Positions 12,701 to 24,700 of a DNA stretch of 64,000 bases are shown here, in pieces (the stretch's first letter is position 1; the number at the start of each line of letters is the position of its first letter). The DNA lies in NCBI RefSeq assembly GCF_032854445.1, contig NC_088304.1, positions 4,402,001 through 4,466,000 of the forward strand. Direction: 5' to 3'. The stretch is from Liolophura sinensis. Its lineage: Eukaryota > Mollusca > Polyplacophora > Chitonida > Chitonidae. The position numbers and the translations under genes are program-made. The notes beneath the pieces are model-generated. The model saw nothing but the letters and a program-made list of their open reading frames with translations, was not told the origin of the DNA and did no database searches.

Positions 12701-15700
12701 GTTCATTTCCAATCTGCTTTAGCATCTGAGCCAGATGCATGAAACCATCACTTTGTTTAGGCCACACAAAGTCAGCCAGTTCATAATTTTTTTGCCTGCT
12801 CATGTATGCTGTAGATCCTGAAATTCAGGAAATGACAACAAAGGACTTCCTGGTACGTGCAGCTTCTCAGGTGGTTGTCAGGCGGAAAAGACGTGCAGCT
12901 GCGGTTGAACCGCTTCTGGACCAGCTGGATGTTGATTATAATTATGAACCACAGGTAATTTGAAGCTTATAACTACCAAGTAGATCTAGGATACATCACC
13001 ATACTCCAGTACAAAGAATCATGTAAAGTCTTTCTTTCATACCTTTAAAACTATGCAATAATCAAGACATACAAATGTGAACACTGTGTGTGAGAATCTG
13101 ACTTGATCTTTCAGTACATGAGACATTTATAGTGATAAAGTCAACCAGAAATGGATTTTGATATTCCAACACCTAGATGCTTTGGCAACTGCTTTTGGAG
13201 TGATTCTTATTTTTATTGCACATCATTGCATCCACTTTTTTTCTTTTACACCTTTAACTTATGCATACACCTGTATGAATTTCTGCCTGATGATTCATTT
13301 GTCTGTCTCTTTCTTTGTCTATTTCATTTTTTGTGTCCTTGACTCCTGACTCCGCGTTCCTAAACATTGTACATGTATTTGTCTCTTCCTTTGTTGTGGT
13401 TGTGATGTGGCTGAAGTAATGTAATGTTGTTGAACCCCAGTTATTCAGTCTGTTTGCCCACCTGGGAAGTCCCTTCTGTCCTTTGACTGTTTCTTTTGCT
13501 TGTCTCTTCCTTTGTTTCTTTTCGTTTGGAATTGTCAACTATCCTTTGTCTCTTCCTTTGCCAGGAAATTATATGTTCCTTGTGTGTCTCTTCCCTTCCC
13601 TTTCAAGATCTTCCCTTGCCTATCTCCTCTATTGTTGATTTGTTCCTTTTGCGTTTCTTTTCCAGTGTCTCTTTTTCTTTGTTTATTTCATTTATTCTGT
13701 GTCTCTCCTTGCATGTCTCTTCCATTACCTTTCGAGTCTCCTCCATTGTTGATCCGTTCCTTTTGCATGTCTCTTCCATTGTCTCTTTTCCTTTGTTTGT
13801 CTCCTCTATTCTGTATATGTTGCTTGCCTGTCTCTTCTATTGTCAATCTGTTCTTTTTGCTTGTTTTTTCCATTGCCTGTTTTCTTTTGTATGTCTCATC
13901 TATTCTATGTCTGTCCCATACATATATCTTCCATTGCCTTTCATGTTCTTCCTTTGCCTGTCTCCTCTGTTGTCATTCTGTTCCTTACCTGTCTCTTCCA
14001 TTACCTCTCAAGATCTTCCTCAGACTGCCCTTCTTACTTGCCTGTTCCTTTGTCTCTCTTTTCCTTTGCATTGTTGCATGTATACCACTGTCTGTTCAGA
14101 TGCAGGTTTCTTCCATTGTCTCACTGTTCCTTTCTCTGATTCTGCCTTTCTAAGTGTGTTCCTTTTTCTATTCCAATGTCTTTTCCTTTATCTGTTAAGG
14201 GTTGGTCTTGGTATGGCCACATAGATATCTCAGTTTGTCTGAGGATAATAGGTGTATAGGTACACATGTAATTGTGTCTTCTACAGAGCTATTTTGCCTG
14301 GCCAACAGCAAGTGGGTGGACTGAAGAGAAAGCCAGAGAATACTGTGAGAACTACCTGAATCAGACGTCTCACCTCACGACTTTGTGTTCCCAGCTGGGT
14401 AACTTCCAGTACCAGACAGAGATGAGAGCCTGTATTGAGGATATACAGGTGAGTGTGAGGATTACCTTAACATGACATCTCACCTGGCGGTTCTGTGTGG
14501 TCAGCTAGGTAACTTCCAGTACCAGACAGAGATGAGAGCCTGTATTGAGGATATACAGGTGAGTGTGAGGACTACCTTAACATGACATCTCACCTGGCAG
14601 TTCTGTGTGGTCGGCTGGGTAACTTCCAGTACCAGACAGAGATGAGAGCCTGTATTGAGGATATACAGGTGAGTGTGAGGATTACCTTAACATGACATCT
14701 GACCTGGCAGATCTGTGTGGTCAGCTGGGTAACTTCCAGTACCAGACAGAGATGAGAGCCTGTATTGAGGATATACAGGTGAGTGTGAGTATTACCTTAA
14801 CATGACATCTGACCTGGCAGTTCTGTGTGGTCGGCTGGGTAACTTCCAGTACCAGACAGAGATAAGAGCCTGTATTGAGGATATACAGGTGAGTGTGAGG
14901 ACTACCTTAACATGACATCTCACCTGGCAGTTCTGTGTGGTCGGCTGGGTAACTTCCAGTACCAGACAGAGATGAGAGCCTGTATTGAGGATATACAGGT
15001 GAGTGTGAGGATTACCTTAACATGACATCTGACCTGGCAGATCTGTGTGGTCAGCTGGGTAACTTCCAGTACCAGACAGAGATGAGAGCCTGTATTGAGG
15101 ATATACAGGTGAGTGTGAGGACTACCTTAACATGACATCTCACCTGGCAGTTCTGTGTGGTCGGCTGGGTAACTTACAGTACCAGACAAAGATGAGAGCC
15201 TGTATTGAGGATATACAGGTGAGTGTGAGGACTACCTTAACATGACATCTGACCTGGCAGATCTGTGTGGTCAGCTGGGTAACTTCCAGTACCAGACAGA
15301 GATGAGAGCCTGTGTTGAGGATATACAGGTGAGTGTGAGGATTACCTTAACATGACATCTCACCTGGCAGATCTGTGTGGTCAGCTGGGTAACTTCCAGT
15401 TCCAGACAGAGATGAGAGCCTGTATTGAGGATATACAGGTGAGTGTGAGGACTACCTTAGCATGACATCTGACCTGGCAGATCTGTGTGGTCAGCTGGGT
15501 AACTTCCAGTTCCAGACAGAGATGAGAGCCTGTATTGAGGATATACAGGTGAGTGTGAGGACTACCTTAGCATGACATCTGACCTGGCAGATCTGTGTGG
15601 TCAGCTGGGTAACTTCCAGTTCCAGACAGAGATGAGAGCCTGTATTGAGGATATACAGGTGAGTGTGAGGATTACCTTAGTATGACATCTGACCTGGCAG

Positions 15701-18700
15701 ATCTGTGTGGTCGGCTGGGTAACTTCCAGTACCAGACAGAGATGAGAGCCTGTATTGAGGATATACAGGTGAGTGTGAGGATTACCTTAGCATGACATCT
15801 GACCTGGCAGTTCTGTGTGGTCAGCTGGGTAACTTCCAGTACCAGACAGAGATGAGAGCCTGTATTGAGGATATACAGGTGAGTGTGAGGATTACCTTAA
15901 CATGACATCTGACCTGGCAGTTCTGTGTGGTCAACTGGGTAACTTCCAGTACCAGGCAGAGATGAGAGCCTGTATTGAGGATATACAGGTGAGTGTGAGG
16001 ATTACCTTAACATGACATCTCACCTGGCAGTTCTGTGTGGTCAGCTGGGTAACTTCCAGTACCAGACAGAGATGAGAGCCTGTATTGAGGATATACAGGT
16101 GAGTGTGAGGATTACCTTAACATGACATCTGACCTGGCAGTTCTGTGTGGTCAGCTGGGTAACTTCCAGTACCAGACAGGGGCCTCCGTGGCTCAGTCCG
16201 TTAGCGCGCTAGCGCAGCGTAGTGACCCAGAAGCCTCTCACCAATGCGGTCGCTGTGAGTTCAAGACCAGCTCATGCTGGCTTCCTCTCCGGCCGTACGT
16301 GGGAAGGTCTGCCAGCAACCTGCGGATGGTCGTGGGTTTCCGCCGGGCTCTGCCCGGTTTCCACCCACCATAATGCTGGCCGCCGTCGTATAAGTGAAAT
16401 ATTCTTGAGTACGGCGTAAAACACCAATCAAAAAAAAAAAAAAAAAAAAAAAAAATCCAGTACCAGACAGAGATGAGAGCCTGTATTGAGGATATACAGG
16501 TGAGTGTGAGGATTACCTTAGCATGACATCTCACCTGGCAGTTCTGTGTGGTCAGCTGGGTAACTTCCAGTACCAGACAGAGATGAGAGCCTGTATTGAG
16601 GATATACAGGTGAGTGTGAGGACTACCTTAGCATGACATCTGACCTGGCAGATCTGTGTGGTCAGCTGGGTAACTTCCAGTTCCAGACAGAGATGAGAGC
16701 CTGTATTGAGGATATACAGGTGAGTGTGAGGATTACCTTAACATGACATCTCACCTGGCAGATCTGTGTGGTCAGCTGGGTAACTTCCAGTACCAGACAG
16801 AGATGAGAGCCTGTATTGAGGATATACAGGTGAGTGTGAGGATTACCTTAACATGACATCTGACCTGGCAGATCTGTGTGGTCAGCTGGGTAACTTCCAG
16901 TTCCAGACAGAGATGAGAGCCTGTATTGAGGATATACAGGTGAGTGTGAGGATTACCTTAGTATGACATCTGACCTGGCAGTTCTGTGTGGTCAGCTGGG
17001 TAACTTCCAGTACCAGACAGAGATGAGAGCCTGTATTGAGGATATACAGGTGAGTGTGAGGATTACCTTAGCATGACATCTGACCTGGCAGTTCTGTGTG
17101 GTCAGCTGGGTAACTTCCAGTACCAGACAGAGATGAGAGCCTGTATTGAGGATATACAGGTGAGTGTGAGGATTACCTTAGCATGACATCTGACCTGGCA
17201 GTTCTGTGTGGTCAGCTGGGTAACTTCCAGTACCAGACAGAGATGAGAGCCTGTATTGAGGATATACAGGTGAGTGTGAGGATTACTTTAACATGACATC
17301 TCACCTGGAGCTCTCTGTAGTCTCTGATATATGAAACTTCCAGTACTAGACAAAGAATTACCATGGAGGCGGGGTTTCTTTTGCACGGCTACTCTAATAA
17401 ATGTTTGATGAACTATTATTGAGACTGAGACTCTTGTTGATAATATTTTTATCCCTGTTTTAGATCTCTGACGGAGTTGACTGGGCCCTGCCAGCTCTGG
17501 ACTCCATCCGAGCACGGTGCGTTGGGGGTATTGACCGAGATTTCACCCGCTCTGACACGGGGCTGATATCCAAGATCCAATCTGCGGCCTGCCTGTCAAA
17601 TTGTAACAACCATGGAAAATGTGTGGACGGTAAGCTCAGCGTCATGTAAAGGCTCTTATATGAGGTGCTCTTTGGAGTCCTGTAACTTGAATATTTATTT
17701 ATTTATTTATTTGATTGGTATTTTACACCGTACTCAAGAATATTTCACTTATATGACGGCGGCCAGCATTATGGTGGGAGGAAACCGGGATAACATATAT
17801 AAACTATTTCAAAGCTATCTGTGGCATGCATAACTGATTAACGTTTTTTGCCTGGGTCAGGGAAGTGCTGGGTGTATATGTACATGTAAAGGATTTTAAT
17901 GGTACCGTTATATGGAATGTTCATCCCTTCTTCAAATTTCTGATGTACTCGTAAGGGACTGAATCTTGGTTGTTCCATATACAAGTATGAGACTTCCACT
18001 GGAGCTTTTGTCTAACTGTCATCCAGTGGCAGATTAAGGTGTGAATATTCGCCACTGCTAATCTTTGTATGTAGGCGGAAATGTGTTTGGACATTACGCG
18101 CTCTCAAATTCTGAACGATTTAAATGGTTAATATCTCCTTCATCGTGCTTTGTCCTGTCTGACCGTATGTGGGTAGGTCTGGCAGCAACCTGCGGATGGT
18201 CGTAGGTTACACCCGGGCTCTGCCTGGTTTCCTCCCACCATAATGCTGGCCGTCATCGTATAAGTGATATATTTTTGTGTACGGCATAAAACGCCAATCA
18301 GATGTATACATAAATAAATTCCGTGTGTTTTGTCATTGGTCAAAATTATCACTGGAGCTACCATCAAAACAAACAGACAGTTTAACCAATGAAATCATCT
18401 GGAATCTGGTAGCATGTTCAGATGCAGTTCCACCTACACAAAATGGAATCGTGTGGAAAATCTGACTTGGGTTTTGTCAGAAGCTTAACAGTAGACAAAT
18501 ACAATCTGATTACGTGTTATGAACAGTATCTTCACAAATGAGAAAGAAAGTATTGAATATATGTCAGCAAACATTACTTTTTGACCTGTATTGTACAACC
18601 TTCTTTAGATGGACTCTGTGGAAGGAGATAAGAATATGGACAATGACCATACAGGGGCTTGCCATAACTGGTAAATGTCCATGTTTACAGTATCACTCAA

Positions 18701-21700
18701 AATGGACAGTTTGTAAGAAATTACGTATGGCGTTAAACAACCATCAAATAAATAAAGACTCCAAAACACCTGAAAGTCTGTACATACAAATAGATGTAAT
18801 ACATAGGAAAGTTGGTCAGTAACTTGTCTATAAGGGTTGATGATATTAGCCTGGGTGCTCCTGGGGCGGCTTCCTCCCTCAAAACCTTTTCTGGCTTAAG
18901 TCAAAATAAAAAAAGCTTCCCCAAAATATAAAGCTCTAAAGTAACATTTCAGAATTTTGACTTTGAATTGGCTTTGTGAAATCAGCCCCTGTTTCCTCCA
19001 CCAATAAATCTGACAGCCATTGTATGAGTTGAAAATTCTTGAGTGTAACGCCAAACAGTAATCAGATATAGCCCTCTGATATCAAATAAAGCATTAACCT
19101 TCAAAGCCACAAGTAAACTTTAATTCTTTTTTTTTTTTTCACAGGAAAATGTGTGTGCGATGAAGGGTTCGAAGAAATGGACTGTTCCTTGAACTCCCAG
19201 GATGCACCTGTGCTTGCTCGTTTTGAAAATTTCGAAACTAGATGTGAATCGAGTCAAAACAACTGCACAATTCTGACGATACTTGGCAGGAACTTTGCCA
19301 AGACGAACGGAATCACTTGTACTATCGAAGAAATAGAGGTGAGCTATAAACAGATTGACAGGCTGAGGAGCTTGCTCATTCTTAGTCTGAAAGATAAATT
19401 AGAAGCGCCAGGGGGTCAAAAGTGCTTCAGTTCAGAGGTCTCTCATTGGCATTGTCATGCAGTGGATGCTGACCAGCATGTTTACTCAGGAGCCTCTCAC
19501 CCATTCGATAGCTGTGAGTTCAAATCTGGCACATGCTGGCCTTTTCTCCGGTTGTACATGGTTGTGGGTTTCCCTCGGTTTCTTCTCATATACATGTAGG
19601 CGAAATACTTTATGTACAATATAAAATATCACTCAAGTGAATAAATATATATGTGACTGTTACATGTACGTGTTTGTAGTTTATATGATTAGTGACCATG
19701 AACTCATGTCCTACATTGTATTCATCCTGCAGTTACACACAAACGGGACTGTCTTCAGGCCAGGGACTAACATCGCATCTCGCCCCGCCCATTTCCTGAC
19801 TTTTGAGAGCGTGGAGTGTGACATACAGCAATCGACGCCTGTGGCAAAACGGCCAATCCTTGTGTCCCTCGGCAACTCGCACGGCAGTGTGAGCCGCTCA
19901 CTGGCCTACCTGGTCTATCACGAGGACTGTTACACCTGTGAATCTAATCTCAGGTGTACCAGGAAGGTGAGGGTCACATCTGTAAACTAAATCACCCTTT
20001 CCACAGGTATCAATTGTTTTTGATGCATTTGATGTTAGTATTACAGAATAATGCATATAATCCACATAAAGGTCAGTAATCTATTGCATGTCCTTAATGC
20101 ACCCCATGCAGATAATGCACTGTTATATGTCAGAGCTAGTGATCTCTGTGGCCACGGGGTTACAGTGCTAGCGCAACAGCACAGCTGTGAGCCTCTCATG
20201 CAATTTCTGTGAGTTCAAGTAAAAGCTCATGGTGGCTTCCTCTTCAGACATATATGGAAAGGTCTGCCAGCAACCTGCAGATGGTTGTGGGTTTCCCCTG
20301 GATTCTGCCACCGTAGAAATCAATATTCTTAAGTAAAAACTTAGCGTAACAAATTAATCAAATATTGAATAAATGTCATGAGTGTTGCAACAGAAGGCAG
20401 GCTGTTACAAAGCAACAAGGTCATTCCTGTTTTCCTCCAAGCTCTTTCAGCCTTTTCTGTTTTCCTCCAAGCTCTTTCAGCCTTTCCTGTTTTCCTCCAA
20501 GCTCATTCAGCATTTCCTGTTTTCCTCTAATCTCTTTCAGCCTTTCCTGTTTTCCTCCAAGCTCATTCAGCATTTCCTGTTTTCCTCTAATCTCTTTCAG
20601 CCTTTCCTGTTTTCCTCCAGACTCATTCAGCATTTCCTGGTTTTCCTCCAAGCTCTTTCAGTCTTTCCTGTTTTCCTCCAAGCTCTTTCAGCCTTTCCTG
20701 TTTTCCTCTAATCTCTTTCAGCCTTTCCTGTTTTCCTCCAGACTCATTCAGCCTTTCCTGGTTTTCCTCTAAGCTCTTTCAGCCTTTCCTGTTTTCCTCC
20801 AAGCTCTTTCAGCCTTTCCTGTTTTCCTCTAATCTCTTTCAGCCTTTCCTGTTTTCCACTAAGCTCTTTCAGCCTTTCCTGTTTTCCTCTAATCTCTTTC
20901 AGCCTTTCCTGTTTTCCACCAAGCTCTTTCAGCCTTTCCTGTTTTCCACCAAGCTCTTTCAGCCTTTCCTGTTTTCCTCGAAGCTCTTTCAGCCTTTCCT
21001 GTTTTCCTCTAATCTCTTTTAGCCTTTCCTGTTTTCCTCTAATCTCTTTCAGCCTTTCCTGTTTTCCTCTAATCTCTTTCAGCCTTTCCGGTTTTCCTCT
21101 AATCTCTTTCAGCCTTTCCTGTTTTCCTCCAAGCTCATTCAGCATTTCCTGGTTTTCCTCCAAGCTCTTTCAGCCTTTCCTGTTTTCCTCCAAACTCTTT
21201 CAGCCTTTCCTGTTTTCCTCTAAGCTCTTTCAGCCTTTCCTGTTTTCCACCAAGCTCTTTCAGCCATTCCTGTTTTCCTCCAAGCTCTTTCAGCCTTTCC
21301 TGTTTTCCTCTAATCTCTTATAGCCTTTCCTGTTTTCCTCTAATCTCTTTCAGCCTTTCCTGTTTTCCTCTAATCTCTTTCAGCCTTTCTGGTTTTCCTC
21401 TAATCTCTTTCAGCCTTTCCTGTTTTCCTCCAAGCTCATTCAGCATTTCCTGGTTTTCCTCCAAGCTCTTTCAGCCTTTCCTGTTTTCCTCCAGACAATT
21501 CTAGTTTGCCCCTGTCTTGGTTTCTCTCAGGCTTATCCTGGTTCCTCTAGACTCTTCCTGGTTTGTTCCATTCATTAACTTTATACTGAATATAGAATGA
21601 GGTGAATGAAATATTAATTCCAAGCAGCTATCCTATTTCTTCCTCATTTAAACCGCCTCTGTCAGCAATATTTTGAGAGAACTGTGGGAGGAAGAGAAAT

Positions 21701-24700
21701 AATTTTATGAAGAGTTTTATGAAGCTTGCATCTATAAGGACACAAACAAGCTTATTTTGGTGACATTTTCATAACAATTGTTCCATAATTCCTACTGAAA
21801 AATGTGCTTTAGTGGTTGAAAAGGTTGAAGATTTACAGTATATACATGTATGTCGTCAGTCAATCAATCCTGCCAGTTGTTGACTTTTTGCAGAGAGACA
21901 CTTGTGTCATTGATGGGCAGTGTTACATTAAGAACGAACCTAAACCCACGGACTCGTGTAAACTGTGCGACCCAGATGTGATGACAGACCAGTGGACGTA
22001 CAATGACAGTAAGTTCTCACTCGACCGCAGTGTATCTGTTCATAACATGCATAGCTTTAAATTTAGTTGCCATAGTATCACATGATTTTGGCAATTTAAT
22101 GCAGGATGTTTAAATTTACTTGCTACGGTATCACGTGATTTTGCCAATTTAATACAGGATGTTTAAATTTACTTGCCAAGGTTTTTGGCAATTTAATGAG
22201 GGATGTTTAAATTTACTTGCCACGGTATCACATGATTTTGGCAATTTAATGCAGGATGTTTAAATTTACTTGCCACGGTTTTTGGCAATTTAATGAGGGA
22301 TGTTTAAATTTACTTGCCACGGTATCATGTGATTTTGCCAATTTAATACAGGATGTTTAAATTTACTTGCCAAGGTTTTTGGTAATTTAATGAGGGATGT
22401 TTAAATTTACTTGCCATGGTATCACGTGATTTTGCCAATTTAATGCAGGATGTTTAAATTTACTTGCCAAGGTTTTTGGCAATTTAATGAGGGATGTTTA
22501 AATTTACTTGCCACGGTATCACATGATTTTGCCAATTTAATGCGGGATGTTTAAATTTACTTGCCACGGTTTTTGGCAATTTAATGAGGGATGTTTAAAT
22601 TTACTTGCCACGGTATCACGTGATTTTGCCAATTTAATACAGGATGTTTAAATTTACTTGCCAAGGTTTTTGGCAATTTAATGAGGGATGTTTAAATTTA
22701 CTTGCCATGGTATCACGTGATTTTGCCAATTTAATGCAGGATGTTTAAATTTACTTGCCAAGGTTTTTGGCAATTTAATGAGGGATGTTTAAATTTACTT
22801 GCCACGGTATCACGTGATTTTGCCATTTTAATACAGGATGTTTAAATTTACTTGCCAAGGTTTTTGGCAATTTAATGAGGGATGTTTAAATTTACTTGCC
22901 ACGGTATCACGTGATTTTGCCAATTTAATGCGGGATGTTTAAATTTACTTGCCACGGTTTTTGGCAATTTAATGAGGGATGTTTAAATTTACTTGCCACG
23001 GTATCACGTGATTTTGCCAATTTAATACAGGATGTTTAAATTTACTTGCCAAGGTTTTTGGCAATTTAATGAGGGATGTTTAAATTTACTTGCCATGGTA
23101 TCACGTGATTTTGCCAATTTAATGCAGGATGTTTAAATTTACTTGCCAAGGTTTTTGGCAATTTAATGAGGGATGTTTAAATTTACTTGCCACGGTATCA
23201 CGTGATTTTGCCAATTTAATACAGGATGTTTAAATTTACTTGCCAAGGTTTTTGGCAATTTAATGAGGGATGTTTAAATTTACTTGCCACGGTATCACGT
23301 GATTTTGCCAATTTAATACAGGATGTTTAAATTTACTTGCCAAGGTTTTTGGCAATTTAATGAGGGATGTTTAAATTTACTTGCCACGGTTTTTGGCAAT
23401 TTAATGAGGGATGTTTAAATTTACTTGACACAGTATCACGTGATTTTGCCAATTTAATGAGGGATGTTTAAATTGACTTGCCACGGTATCATGTGATTTT
23501 GTCAATTTAATGCGGGATGTTTAAATTTACTTGCCACGGTTTTTGGCAATTTAATGTGGGATGTTTAAATTTACTTGCCACGGTTTTTGCCAATTTAATG
23601 AGGGATGTTTAAATTTATTTGCCACGGTATCACGTGATTTTGCCAATTTAATACAGGATGTTTAAATTTACTTGCCAAGGTTTTTGGCAATTTAATGAGG
23701 GATGTTTAAATTTACTTGCCATGGTATCATGTGATTTTGCCCATTTAATGCAGGATGTTTAAATTTATTTGCCACGGTATCACGTGATTTTGCCAATTTA
23801 ATGCGGGATGTTTAAATTAGTTGCCACGGTATCACGTAATTTTGCCAATTTAATGCGGGATGTTTAAATTAGTTGCCACGGTATCATGTAGTTTTGCCAA
23901 TTTAATGCGGTATTTTTATTACACGATTTATTTTTAAAAATATGTTTGAAATTATAAGTACAGGCAGTTGGATATTATAATTGATGATAAGTCTGATCTC
24001 AATACGATTGCTGACCACAAGTCACAGAATGTAGAGGTTCAGTCTCGGCCTTGGATTCCCGCGGTCTCACTGTTTCTATGGGGGCCTTAGTGACGATACA
24101 TGTTTGATGGTGCTTGGGACAAATATGTCTTTCACAAATATTGAGTTACCATAACTGTTATCATACATGGAAAGAGAGAAATTACATAAAATTGTTCTTA
24201 GGTTTGTTACTTAAAGGTGGAGAAAACATAAAAATGACATACACGTAGAGTTCACAAAAGTTTTTTTGCAAAAAGTTATGCATAAATGTGGTCTTCATTG
24301 TTTCTCCTGATTTTTTCTTAAGGAAAAAAAAAGACACTTGATAGTAATTTTTGTATGGTGGGTATTTTGGACCACCTTTTGGTATTTATAGTCTTTGCTT
24401 GATAATGTCATAGATGAGGATGTAACACAGGTTTAATAAATATTTTTGCACTAGAATTTGTTCTTTTCAGCTAACAAATGTATTAAACCTCAATTTGGAT
24501 CATATTTATATTTTGAATATGTTTGTAAATATTATCATAATTGAGGTTAAATGCATATGTTTCAATATAAACCACAAATTTACATTCAAATAAATTTATT
24601 AGACAAGCATCACTTCCTTATTTAGAACATTATTATGCAATAGCCATAAATGCCAAAAGTTGGTCCCAAATACCCACCATACAAAAATATTTTCAAATAC

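Larger units (their letters stand above)
17464..22008 (+). other. EGF-like, TIG-like and Cys-rich coding block of the VWDE-like gene (exons 12-15)
   Basis: Exons 12 and 13 together encode CLSNCNNHGKCVDG and KCVCDEGFEEMDC, a six-cysteine EGF-like module split by a phase-1 intron. Exons 13 and 14 continue with APVLARFENFETRCESS, TILTILGRNFAKTNGITC and a later ESVECDI, which resembles an IPT/TIG-type beta sandwich. Exon 15 adds a short Cys-rich module (DTCVIDGQCYIKNE, CKLCDPDVMT). Module names are from motif appearance; the TIG assignment is the weakest. Confidence 0.65.

Noticed and set aside
12588..12803. Reverse-strand frame of 71 residues (SRQKNYELADFVWPKQSDGF)
   Set aside because: Fairly protein-like, but it lies inside VWDE intron 10's upstream neighbour (intron 9) and I recognise no family; it may be an old mobile-element scrap.
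13496..14224. 217- and 242-residue frames in the pyrimidine-rich region
   Set aside because: Cys/Ser/Phe/Leu-rich low complexity from C/T-rich DNA, open in two overlapping + frames, inside VWDE intron 10.
20365..21163. Open frames of 109-139 residues on both strands (FPPSSFSLSC and GGKQERLKE repeats)
   Set aside because: The 30 bp unit is a multiple of three and lacks stops in several frames, so open frames are expected by construction.
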